Assembly: GCF_035989305.1 (NCBI RefSeq)
Contig: NZ_CP108514.1
Coordinates: forward strand, 9,342,501-9,406,500
Reading direction: 5' to 3'
Source of the DNA: Streptomyces sp. NBC_01233
GTDB lineage: Bacteria > Actinomycetota > Actinomycetes > Streptomycetales > Streptomycetaceae
DNA length: 64,000 bases
Notes under the pieces: generated by a model
Database searches by the model: none
Told to the model about the DNA's origin: nothing
What the model saw: the letters and a program-made list of their open reading frames with translations, nothing else
In this document: piece by piece, positions 57,250-64,000 of the stretch
Numbering within the stretch: the first letter of the stretch is position 1
Layout: every line of letters starts with the position of its first letter
Position numbers and translations under genes: made by a program

Positions 57250-57327
57250 GGGCCGATCGGCCTTCATCGGTCCGTACTCGGCTCGGCCGGGGCCCGGTCG
57301 GCGCTCGAAAGAGGGACCTTCGGCCCT
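57250..57327. promoter_or_regulatory. Two DevR/OsdR-type boxes between the response regulator and the STAS gene
   Basis: GGGCC-GATCG-GCCTT (57250-57264) and GGGAC-CTTCG-GCCCT (57313-57327). Both fit the pattern GGGMC-N5-GYCCY and lie in the shared divergent promoter region. Confidence 0.5.
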
Positions 57328-57435
57328 GTCCGGAGGGCCTGCCGGACCTTCCCCGGTGCACCCGGCAGCGGATGAACTGAAGCCGCACGGGGAACGGCGC
57401 GACTCGACGGAGCCGCAGGCAGCGCGGAGGATCCC

Positions 57436-57762
57436 ATGACGACCGCCTTGATCGATCTGGAGACCATGGCACTTGATGACCGCGGTCTGGAAGTCACCTT
57501 GTCCGGGGAGCTCGACCTCTACACGGCAGAGCGAGTAGAGCCGCGCCTCAACGAACTCGCACGAGCCGGCCACCGGAACCTGATTCTGGACCTGTGTGGC
57601 CTCTCCTTCTGCGACAGCGCCGGAATCGACCTCTTCATCCGGCTGAATCGCCGCTGCCGTGCGTCGGGAACGCGGCTCCTCCTCTGCGATGTGCCGCCCC
57701 CGGTGGTCAAGTCCATGCGGGTGCTCGGTGCCGATCGAGACCTGCGGCTCGTCGTCAGGTGA
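57436..57762 (+). CDS. STAS-domain anti-sigma factor antagonist
   Basis: A 108-residue STAS protein: LEVTLSGELDLYTAERVEPRLNELARAGHRNLILDLCGLSFCDSAGIDLFIRLNRRCRASGTRLLLCDVPPPVVKSMRVLGADRDLRLV. CDSAGIDLF holds the conserved Ser that is phosphorylated by partner-switching kinases. ATG 57436 has GCGGAGG upstream. Its position between regulator and kinase genes, with DevR-type boxes upstream, suggests control of a stress sigma factor by the same signal. Confidence 0.88.
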   Translation: MTTALIDLETMALDDRGLEVTLSGELDLYTAERVEPRLNELARAGHRNLILDLCGLSFCDSAGIDLFIRLNRRCRASGTRLLLCDVPPPVVKSMRVLGADRDLRLVVR

Positions 57763-57891
57763 TCGCGGCGTCGTCCGAATCCGGACCTCGGATGCGGACC
57801 GTTCGGCCCTGGTTCCCTCCCCGGATCGCGAGGGAGGCTGGTGAATCGAAGGCCGTAAGAACCGATTTGGCACTCGACGAAGGTGCGCATC

Positions 57892-58392
57892 ATGGACCAG
57901 GACGGCACACTGCACGCCGACGGCCATGTGCGTGATGGGACGACTGCCCGGCGCATGCGGGAGCTGGACAGGGCCGAGGCCCTCCGGCTGGTGGCGACGG
58001 TGTCCCTGGGGCGCATCGTCTTCACGCAGCACGCATTGCCCGCCGTCCGCCCGGTCAACCACCTCGTCGAGGACGGCGACATCATCATCCGGATCCACGA
58101 CGACGGTGCGCTCGCCTCCCTCGTGGCACCCACCGACGTTCCCGGTGTGGTGGTCGCCTACGAAGCGGATGCCATAGACCCCGACACGCATCTCGGGTGG
58201 AGCGTGGTCGTCACCGGCTACGCGAGCCTTGTGGTCGATGCCGACGAGGTGGACCGCTATGCGGAACTCCTGCGCCCCTGGGTGGCCCACCCCATGGCCG
58301 GCGCTCTGCGGATCCGCCCCGATCTCGTCACCGGATTCTGGCTGGATGCGGAGGGGGCGCGGCCCGCGTCGGCCGCTCGGGGCCGGTCGTGA
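57892..58392 (+). CDS. Pyridoxamine 5'-phosphate oxidase-family protein
   Basis: A 166-residue split-barrel flavin-binding protein: RMRELDRAEALRLVATVSLGRIVFTQHALPAVRPVNHLVEDGDIIIRIHDDGALASLV, then VVVAYEADAIDPDTHLGWSVVVTGYASLVVD and VAHPMAGALRIRPDLVTGFWL. Homologues in Mycobacterium belong to the DosR regulon (Rv2004/Rv3131-neighbour type proteins) and may bind flavin or F420. ATG 57892 chosen over GTG 57883 for its spacing from GACGAAGG. A spaced variant of the DevR-type box (GGACC-GTT-CGGCCCT-like) lies at about 57800. Confidence 0.85.
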   Translation: MDQDGTLHADGHVRDGTTARRMRELDRAEALRLVATVSLGRIVFTQHALPAVRPVNHLVEDGDIIIRIHDDGALASLVAPTDVPGVVVAYEADAIDPDTHLGWSVVVTGYASLVVDADEVDRYAELLRPWVAHPMAGALRIRPDLVTGFWLDAEGARPASAARGRS

Positions 58393-58400
58393 CGGTGGCG

Positions 58401-60119
58401 TCAGCTGGCGGTGGGCAGCGGCGCCCGCCAGACGAGCCTGCTGCCTCCTTCATCGGGAGCGTCGACGGTAAAGGTCCCGCCCAGGCCCTCGGCCCGTTCG
58501 GCGAGGTTGCGCAGGCCGCTCCTGCGTCCCTGCGCCGGAATGCCCCTGCCGTTGTCCGAGACGGTCAGCGTGATCTCGCCCGGTCCGGCCTTGAGGATCA
58601 CGCCGACCCGGGTCGACTGCGCGTGTCGCGCCGCGTTGCTCAGGAGCTCGCCGAGCACCGCCATGACGTGGTCGGCGATCTGCGGCGGGACGTCCGTGTC
58701 GAGCAGTCCCTCCATGCTCAGACGTGGCGGATGGCCGAGGGCGGAGGCCGCGTCGCCGACGGCGCGGGCAGCGCGAGCCCGCAGGCCCGGGCCGCTCTCC
58801 CGGTCCTTCGTGCGGAGCCCGAAGATCGTCGACCGGATGATCTTGATGGTCTCGTCCAGATCTTCGACCGCGCGACCGACCCGCTCCGCAGCACCCTCGT
58901 GCTCGACGAGGCGAGCGGCACTCTGCAGGGTCATACCGGTGGCGAAGAGCCGCTGGATGGCGAGATCGTGCAGGTCCCGCGCGATCCGGTCACGTTCCTC
59001 CAACAGCGCGATCTGCTCGGCGTCCCGTCGCCGCTCCCCCAGCTCCAGGGCCAGCGCCGCCTGACCCGCGAAGGCGACCAGTGGCTCCAGTTCCCCTTCG
59101 CCGAACGCCGGCTCTCCCACCGGGCGCGCGAGCAGCAGAACACCCCTGCTCTCTCCGGCAGCGGTGCCCAGCGGCACCGCCACAGCAGGGCCCAGCCCGT
59201 CCTGGACCTGGACATCGGCCGGATACCGGTCATCGTCGGAGGCGTGCGGGGAAGCAACGGACCGGCCGGTCCGGTGTGCGGCTCCCGAGAGCGTCCCCGC
59301 GAACGGGACGACGAGCCCCTGCCGGGCTTCGCTGTCCGCGCCGACCGCGAACTCGACGACCAGGCCCTCGGCTCCGGCCACCGGCATGGCGATGTCCGCG
59401 AGGCGTGCCGCGGTGATCTCCTGCGCGCGGCGGGCGATGAGCTCCAGCACGGCCGGGCGCGAACTGCCGGACAGCAGGCTCTCGGTGATCTCCGCGTTCG
59501 CCCTGAGCCACCGCTGCTGGCGCTGCGAGCTCTCGTAGAGTCGCGCGTTGTCGATCGCCACGCCCGCCGCCACGGAGAGCGTGGAGATCACCGTCTCGTC
59601 CTCGGTGTCGAAATCGATCCCGCCGCGCTTGTCGGTGAGATAGAGGTTGCCGAACACCTCGTCGCGGACCCGGATCGGCACGCCCAGGAACGTGCGCATG
59701 GGCGGGTGATGAGCCGGAAAACCGTAGGACGAGGAGTGCGCTCCGAGATCGGTGAGGCGCAGGGGCTCCGGGTGGTGGATGACCTCCCCGAGCAGGCCGT
59801 GACCGGCCGGCAGGGGACCGATCGCCGCGATCTCCTTGTCGGTGAGCCCCACGGTCAGGAACTGCGAGAGCGTGCAGCCGTCGGGACCGATGACGCCCAG
59901 CGCGCCGTACTCGGCGTCGACCAGCAGCGCGGCCGCCTCCACGATCCGCCGGAGCACCTGCGCGAGATCCAGCTCCCGCCCGACCGACACGACTGCCTCC
60001 AACAAGCTGTGCACCCGGTCGCGGGTGCCGCGCACCGCGTCGATGCGCACCTGGAGCTCGTCCAGCAGTTCGTCCAGCCGCATCCGCGGCACCTGAGTCA
60101 ACGGATCCCCCACACTCAC
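58401..60119 (-). CDS. DevS/OsdK-type sensor histidine kinase with two GAF domains
   Basis: A 572-residue soluble kinase. N-terminal coiled stretch (RMRLDELLDELQVRIDAVRGTRDRVHSLLEAV), GAF1 (about 55-200: LVDAEYGALGVIGPDGCTLSQFLTVGLTDKEIAAIGPLPAGHGLLGEVI...FLGVPIRVRDEVFGNLYLTDKRGG), GAF2 (about 220-365), HisKA_3 with the phospho-acceptor His in RIARDLHDLAIQRLFA (near 383), and HATPase (LGELLSNAARHAQ, SDNGRGIP, RSGLRNLAERAEGLGG). DevS/DosT bind heme in GAF1 to sense O2, NO or CO; whether this one does cannot be told by eye. GTG 60119 follows GGAGGGG. Likely partner of the regulator at 56466. Confidence 0.93.
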   Translation of the reverse strand: MSVGDPLTQVPRMRLDELLDELQVRIDAVRGTRDRVHSLLEAVVSVGRELDLAQVLRRIVEAAALLVDAEYGALGVIGPDGCTLSQFLTVGLTDKEIAAIGPLPAGHGLLGEVIHHPEPLRLTDLGAHSSSYGFPAHHPPMRTFLGVPIRVRDEVFGNLYLTDKRGGIDFDTEDETVISTLSVAAGVAIDNARLYESSQRQQRWLRANAEITESLLSGSSRPAVLELIARRAQEITAARLADIAMPVAGAEGLVVEFAVGADSEARQGLVVPFAGTLSGAAHRTGRSVASPHASDDDRYPADVQVQDGLGPAVAVPLGTAAGESRGVLLLARPVGEPAFGEGELEPLVAFAGQAALALELGERRRDAEQIALLEERDRIARDLHDLAIQRLFATGMTLQSAARLVEHEGAAERVGRAVEDLDETIKIIRSTIFGLRTKDRESGPGLRARAARAVGDAASALGHPPRLSMEGLLDTDVPPQIADHVMAVLGELLSNAARHAQSTRVGVILKAGPGEITLTVSDNGRGIPAQGRRSGLRNLAERAEGLGGTFTVDAPDEGGSRLVWRAPLPTAS

Positions 60120-60271
60120 GCGCTTCCCCTCCGCCTGCCCGTCCCATCCGGGCCCGTCCCATCCGGGTCAGCGTAGCGACACGCCCCGGCCCGGGGGGAC
60201 ATCGTTGCGCGCCGATGCGGGCCGTGACTGACTTGATCGCAACACCGGACGACGACGAGGAGGGGACGACC

Positions 60272-61066
60272 ATGGGCCTGAAGAAGACGGTCTACGAGAG
60301 TGAGCTGCTACGGCTCCAGACGGAGTTGGCCAAGCTTCAGGAATGGGTGCGGACGGAGGGTGCCAGGCTCGTCGTCGTCTTCGAGGGCCGCGACGCAGCC
60401 GGCAAGGGAGGCACGATCAAGCGCGTCGCGGAACACCTCAACCCCCGTGTGGCGCGCATCGCGGCCCTGCCCACGCCGACGGAGCGTGAGCGCACCCAGT
60501 GGTACTTCCAGCGCTACGTCGAGCACCTGCCCGCCGCCGGCGAGATCGTGCTGTTCGACCGCAGCTGGTACAACCGTGCCGGAGTCGAGCACGTCATGGG
60601 CTTCTGCACACCTGCGGAACACCGGCTCTTCCTGCGCCAGTGCCCGGTCTTCGAGCACATGCTGGTGGAGGACGGGGTCCTGCTCCGCAAGTACTGGTTC
60701 TCGGTCAGCGACGCCGTGCAGGAGGAGCGGTTCCGCGCCCGGGCGGAGGACCCGCTGCGGCGCTGGAAGCTCTCCCCGATGGACCTGGAGTCCCTCACGC
60801 GCTGGGAGGCGTACTCCCGGGCCAAGGACGAGATGCTCGTCCACACCGACACGGCGGACGCCCCGTGGTACGTGGTCGAGAGCGACGACAAGCGCAGCGC
60901 GAGGCTCAACATGATCGCCCACCTGCTGTCCTCGGTCCCCTACGAGTCCGTGGCCCTGCCCATGCTGACCCTGCCACCCCGTCCCCCCTCCACGGGCTAC
61001 CAGCGCCCGTCCAAAGAGCTTCAGAACGCCGTCCCCGACCACGCGGCCACGCTCGGAAAGGACTGA
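60272..61066 (+). CDS. ppk2: Polyphosphate kinase 2
   Basis: A 264-residue PPK2 kinase. Walker A in FEGRDAAGKGGTIKRVAEHLNPR; the basic lid and Walker B in GEIVLFDRSWYNRAGVEHVMGFC; RRWKLSPMDLESLTRWEAYSRAKDEMLVHTDTADAPWYVVES is a family signature. It transfers phosphate between polyphosphate and nucleotides, a means of making GTP or ATP when respiration stops. ATG 60272 is chosen for its strong GAGGAGGGG site; the frame extends to 60215. SulP gene follows 50 bases downstream. Confidence 0.93.
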   Translation: MGLKKTVYESELLRLQTELAKLQEWVRTEGARLVVVFEGRDAAGKGGTIKRVAEHLNPRVARIAALPTPTERERTQWYFQRYVEHLPAAGEIVLFDRSWYNRAGVEHVMGFCTPAEHRLFLRQCPVFEHMLVEDGVLLRKYWFSVSDAVQEERFRARAEDPLRRWKLSPMDLESLTRWEAYSRAKDEMLVHTDTADAPWYVVESDDKRSARLNMIAHLLSSVPYESVALPMLTLPPRPPSTGYQRPSKELQNAVPDHAATLGKD

Positions 61067-61116
61067 ACCGCAGCAGAAGCCGCCGCGGAGTTGCCGAGTG
61101 CACCGTCAGGAGCGAG

Positions 61117-62817
61117 ATGTCCGCACGTGGAAGGCCGGCCCTGCTGCCGCCCGGTCTCCGGAGGTACCGCCGGTCGTGGCTCGGTCGGGACGCATTGGCC
61201 GGGATCACCGTTGCCGCATATCTGGTGCCGCAGGTCATGGCCTATGCGGGGGTAGCCGGGCTGCCACCGGTCGCGGGGCTCTGGGCCGTCCTGCCGGCCA
61301 TGGTGCTCTACGCCTTGATCGGTTCCTCACGGTTGCTGTCGGTCGGCCCCGAGTCGACCACCGCGCTGATGACGGCCGTCGCCGTGGGGCCGCTCGCAGC
61401 AGGGGATCCGGGCCGGTACGCGGTGCTCGCAGCCGCCCTCGCCGTGGTCGTCGGCCTGGTGTCGCTGGCCGCCTGGGCCGTGCGCCTCGGGTTCCTCGCG
61501 GACCTGCTCTCACGGCCCGTGCTCGTCGGCTACCTCGCCGGTGTCGCACTGATCATGATCGTCGACCAGCTGCCCCGGCTCACCGGAGTACGAGCCGCTG
61601 GTTCGGGCTTCTTCCCACAGCTGTACGCCTTCGCCCTCAACGTCTCGCACGTTCACTGGCCGACCGTCGGCCTGGCCGCCGCCGTCCTCGTCCTGCTCCT
61701 GGTGGCACCGAGGTACTGGAGTCTGGTTCCGCGTCCACTGCTCGCCCTCGTCCTCGCCACAGCCCTGGTGGCCGCATTCGAGCTGGACGACCGGTACGGG
61801 ATCGCCGTGATCGGATCCGTACCCTCCGGGCTGCCGGTGCCCGCGCTGCCGTCCCTCGGTGATCTACCGCAGTTGGTGGTCCCGGCGCTGGGTGTCCTTC
61901 TCGTGGGCTACTCGGACGTGATCCTCACCGCCCGGGCCTTCGCCGACCGGGGCGATCCGCTCCCGCTGGACCCCAACCGTGAGCTGCTCGCCCTGGGGGC
62001 GGCGAACCTGGGGGCGGGCTTCATGCACGGGTTCCCCGTCAGCAGCAGCGCCAGCCGCACCGCCCTGGCCCAGTCCGCTAAGGCACGGAGCCAGGCCTAC
62101 TCCCTGTTCGCCGCACTCGCGGTACTGCTGGTCCTCCTCTTCCTCGGGCCCCTCCTGGCCCATACCCCGAGCGCCGTCCTCGGCGCCATCGTCGTCTACG
62201 CCGCCGTCCGCCTTGTCGAAGTGGGCGAGTTCCGGCGCCTCGCGGCCTTCCGCAGACGTGAACTGCTTCTGGCACTCGGGTGCCTTCTGGGCGTGTTGGC
62301 CCTCGGCATCCTGTACGGCGTCCTCATCGCCGTGGCCCTGTCCGTCGTCGAGTTGCTGGCCCGCGTGGCCCGCCCGCACGACGCCGTGGAAGGCATGGTG
62401 CCCGGGCTCGCCGGCATGCACGACGTGGACGACTACCCGACGGCGCGGACCGTTCCGGGGCTGGTGATCTACCGGTACGACTCGCCGCTGTTCTTCGCCA
62501 ACGCGGAGGACTTCCGTCGTCGTGCCCTGGCAGCGGTCGACGAGCAGAGCTCTCCGGCCCGGTGGTTCGTCCTGAACACCGAGGCGAACGCGGAGGTGGA
62601 CATCACGGCTCTGGACGCCGTGGACGCACTCCGTCAGGAACTCGAGCACCGGGGCATCGTCCTCGCCCTGGCCAGGGTCAAGCAGGAACTCCGCGAGGAC
62701 CTGGACGCTTACGGTCTGACCGCCTCGGTGGGCGCCGATCGCATCTACCCGACCCTGCCCACGGCTCTGGAGGCCTATCGAGCGTGGAGCGGCGAGGCGG
62801 GAATCGAGGCGGAATGA
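61117..62817 (+). CDS. SulP-family anion permease with STAS domain
   Basis: A 566-residue transporter: N-terminal LGRDALAGITVAAYLVPQVMAYAGVAGLPPVAGLWA (SulP signature), about 10-12 membrane helices including GPESTTALMTAVAVG and FMHGFPVSSSASRTALAQSAKARSQ, and a cytosolic STAS domain (VPGLVIYRYDSPLFFANAEDFRRRAL...FVLNTEANAEVDITALDAVDAL) from about 440. Could carry sulfate, bicarbonate or a dicarboxylate. ATG 61117 has AGGAG nearby. Probably transcribed with ppk2. Homologues occur in the mycobacterial dormancy regulon (Rv1739c-like). Confidence 0.9.
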   Translation: MSARGRPALLPPGLRRYRRSWLGRDALAGITVAAYLVPQVMAYAGVAGLPPVAGLWAVLPAMVLYALIGSSRLLSVGPESTTALMTAVAVGPLAAGDPGRYAVLAAALAVVVGLVSLAAWAVRLGFLADLLSRPVLVGYLAGVALIMIVDQLPRLTGVRAAGSGFFPQLYAFALNVSHVHWPTVGLAAAVLVLLLVAPRYWSLVPRPLLALVLATALVAAFELDDRYGIAVIGSVPSGLPVPALPSLGDLPQLVVPALGVLLVGYSDVILTARAFADRGDPLPLDPNRELLALGAANLGAGFMHGFPVSSSASRTALAQSAKARSQAYSLFAALAVLLVLLFLGPLLAHTPSAVLGAIVVYAAVRLVEVGEFRRLAAFRRRELLLALGCLLGVLALGILYGVLIAVALSVVELLARVARPHDAVEGMVPGLAGMHDVDDYPTARTVPGLVIYRYDSPLFFANAEDFRRRALAAVDEQSSPARWFVLNTEANAEVDITALDAVDALRQELEHRGIVLALARVKQELREDLDAYGLTASVGADRIYPTLPTALEAYRAWSGEAGIEAE

Positions 62818-62840
62818 GCCGGACCTGCCGTCCCCGAAAA

Positions 62841-62855
62841 GGGCCGTCCGGCCCC
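62841..62855. promoter_or_regulatory. Candidate DevR/OsdR-type box upstream of ppdK
   Basis: GGGCC-GTCCG-GCCCC, between the SulP stop and the ppdK start. It fits the 15-bp pattern of the island but is GC-only, so could be chance. Confidence 0.4.
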
Positions 62856-62983
62856 TGCCGGTGACTGGGCCGGGGAGTCCAGTGTGGGAGCAGAGGAGGC
62901 CGCGCACCATCTGGATGCGGCAGTCCTGGTACGTGATCGGTGCCCCGGGCCGAGGGGTATCGCCGACGAGGCTGGTGGCAGGC

Positions 62984-64000
62984 ATGGGCTCGTACGTGTA
63001 CGACTTCACCGAGGGCGGCCGGGACATGGCCGACCTTCTCGGGGGCAAGGGCGCGAACCTCGCGGAGATGGCCCGCATGGGCCTGCCCGTACCGCCGGGC
63101 TTCACCATCACCACCGAGGCCTGCCGCGTCTTCCTGGCCACCGGAGAGCCGCCGGAGGACTTGGACCGCCAGGTCGGCGAGCACCTGGCGGCGCTCGAGA
63201 GGGTTGCCGGCAAGCGGCTGGGGCAGGTGGACGACCCGCTGCTGGTGTCCGTCCGGTCGGGCGCGAGGTTCTCGATGCCGGGCATGATGGAGACCATCCT
63301 GGACATCGGCCTGAACGATCTGTCGGTGCTGGGACTGGCCAAGGTGCCCGAGCGGGAGCGGTTCGCCTGGGATTCCTACCGCCGCCTCGTGCAGATGTTC
63401 GGAAGCACTGTCATGGGCGTCGACGGTTCACTGTTCGAAGACGTGCTCCGGCGTGTCAAGGCCCAGCACCGCGTCGTGGACGACTCCCGGCTGGACGCCT
63501 GCGACCTCATCCGAGTCGTCGAAACCTTCAAGGACCTCATCCTCGAACGGAGCGGCCGGGCGTTTCCGCAGGATCCGGCGGAGCAGCTGCGGCAGTCGAT
63601 CCTCGCCGTCTTCACGTCGTGGAACGGCGAGCGCGCGCGCCTCCACCGGCACCGCGAGCACATCCCGGACGACCTCGGTGCAGCGGTGAACATCCAGTGC
63701 ATGGTCTTCGGGAACCTCGGGGCCGATTCGGGCAGCGGCGTCGCCTTCACCCGCGACCCGGCCACGGGGCGCCCCGGCCTCTACGGCGACTACCTGCCCG
63801 ACGCCCAGGGCGAGGAGGTCGTCTCGGGCGTCCGCAACACCGTGCCGCTGCAAGAGCTGGCCAGCCTCGACCCGGCCTCGTTCGACCGCCTGCGCGGCTA
63901 CATGGAACAGCTTGAAGCGCACTACCGCGACCTGTGCGACATCGAGTTCACGATCGAGCGAGGCACCCTGTGGGTGCTCGAGACCCGCATCGGCTTTCCC
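62984..64000 (+). CDS. ppdK: Pyruvate, phosphate dikinase, 3' end outside window
   Basis: Only the N-terminal 339 residues are present: YVYDFTEGGRDMADLLGGKGANLAEMARMGLPVPPGFTITTEAC, VSVRSGARFSMPGMMETILDIGLND, RRLVQMFGSTVMGVD, NIQCMVFGNLGADSGSGVAFTRDPATG, GLYGDYLPDAQGEEVVSGVRNT, the ATP-grasp domain of PPDK. PPDK interconverts pyruvate, ATP and phosphate with PEP, AMP and pyrophosphate. Start ATG 62984, with a weak ribosome site. The last residues before the edge (LETRIGFP) depart from the usual TRVGKRT, so a truncation right at the edge cannot be excluded. Confidence 0.88.
   Translation, partial: MGSYVYDFTEGGRDMADLLGGKGANLAEMARMGLPVPPGFTITTEACRVFLATGEPPEDLDRQVGEHLAALERVAGKRLGQVDDPLLVSVRSGARFSMPGMMETILDIGLNDLSVLGLAKVPERERFAWDSYRRLVQMFGSTVMGVDGSLFEDVLRRVKAQHRVVDDSRLDACDLIRVVETFKDLILERSGRAFPQDPAEQLRQSILAVFTSWNGERARLHRHREHIPDDLGAAVNIQCMVFGNLGADSGSGVAFTRDPATGRPGLYGDYLPDAQGEEVVSGVRNTVPLQELASLDPASFDRLRGYMEQLEAHYRDLCDIEFTIERGTLWVLETRIGFP

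Overview
The window looks like part of a chromosome arm of a Streptomyces or close relative. Evidence: very high G+C with strong third-position GC bias, frequent GTG starts, rare TTA codons confined to secondary-metabolism genes, and families typical of the genus (NRPS, DUF2690, DUF4839, DUF4190/septum formation, DUF5709, DIP1984, paired universal stress proteins, DevR/DevS-type regulators). No rRNA, tRNA or CRISPR array was seen.

1-12.06 kb: the edge of a nonribosomal peptide cluster. An NRPS gene enters from the left (C-A-PCP-C-A-PCP). Overlapping its stop is a chimera of the N-terminal half of a condensation domain fused in frame to a StrR/ParB-type regulator carrying four TTA codons. A cold-shock-domain gene follows, then hmaS and hmo (4-hydroxyphenylglycine precursor enzymes) and a secreted DUF2690 protein in one overlapping operon. 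The DUF2690 gene is split by an IS256-family element (10248-11675), and an IS630-family element (12058-13211) sits exactly in its stop codon. Because the next condensation domain is cut off, the assembly line looks broken or deleted here.

13.2-18.2 kb: cell-envelope genes: a secreted amidase-domain protein, a class A penicillin-binding protein whose SxxK motif is replaced by T-A-L-T, and a membrane-anchored polysaccharide deacetylase-like protein.

18.2-28.5 kb: a patchy region with intact small genes (DUF4839, DUF4190/septum formation, a MarR-OYE divergent pair, a lipoprotein) among fragments (response regulator, ArsR-like, IS256 C-terminus, DUF885, frameshifted LysE) and an IS701-family element with CTAA duplications and a frameshifted transposase.

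28.5-64 kb: a stress/dormancy/low-oxygen island resembling the OsdR/OsdK-controlled region of S. coelicolor. It has cytochrome bd (cydAB), four universal stress proteins, CBS-BON, STAS and pyridoxamine-oxidase-like proteins, Zn alcohol dehydrogenase, phosphoketolase, PPK2, a SulP transporter, pyruvate phosphate dikinase (running off the right end), two DevR-like response regulators and one intact DevS-like kinase. A receptor-like Ser/Thr kinase fused to a solute-binding domain is also present. Several intergenic regions carry a similar 15-bp palindrome (GGGAC/GGGCC-N5-GYCCC) that could be the DevR/OsdR operator.

A striking theme of this island is genes reduced to chimeric fossils by internal deletion: LLM/GAF, SDR/FAD oxidase, MBL/CBS, HAD/GH65, CBS/nitroreductase, P450, GH15, BON, and a second sensor kinase of which only the first and last few dozen codons remain, next to a now kinase-less response regulator.
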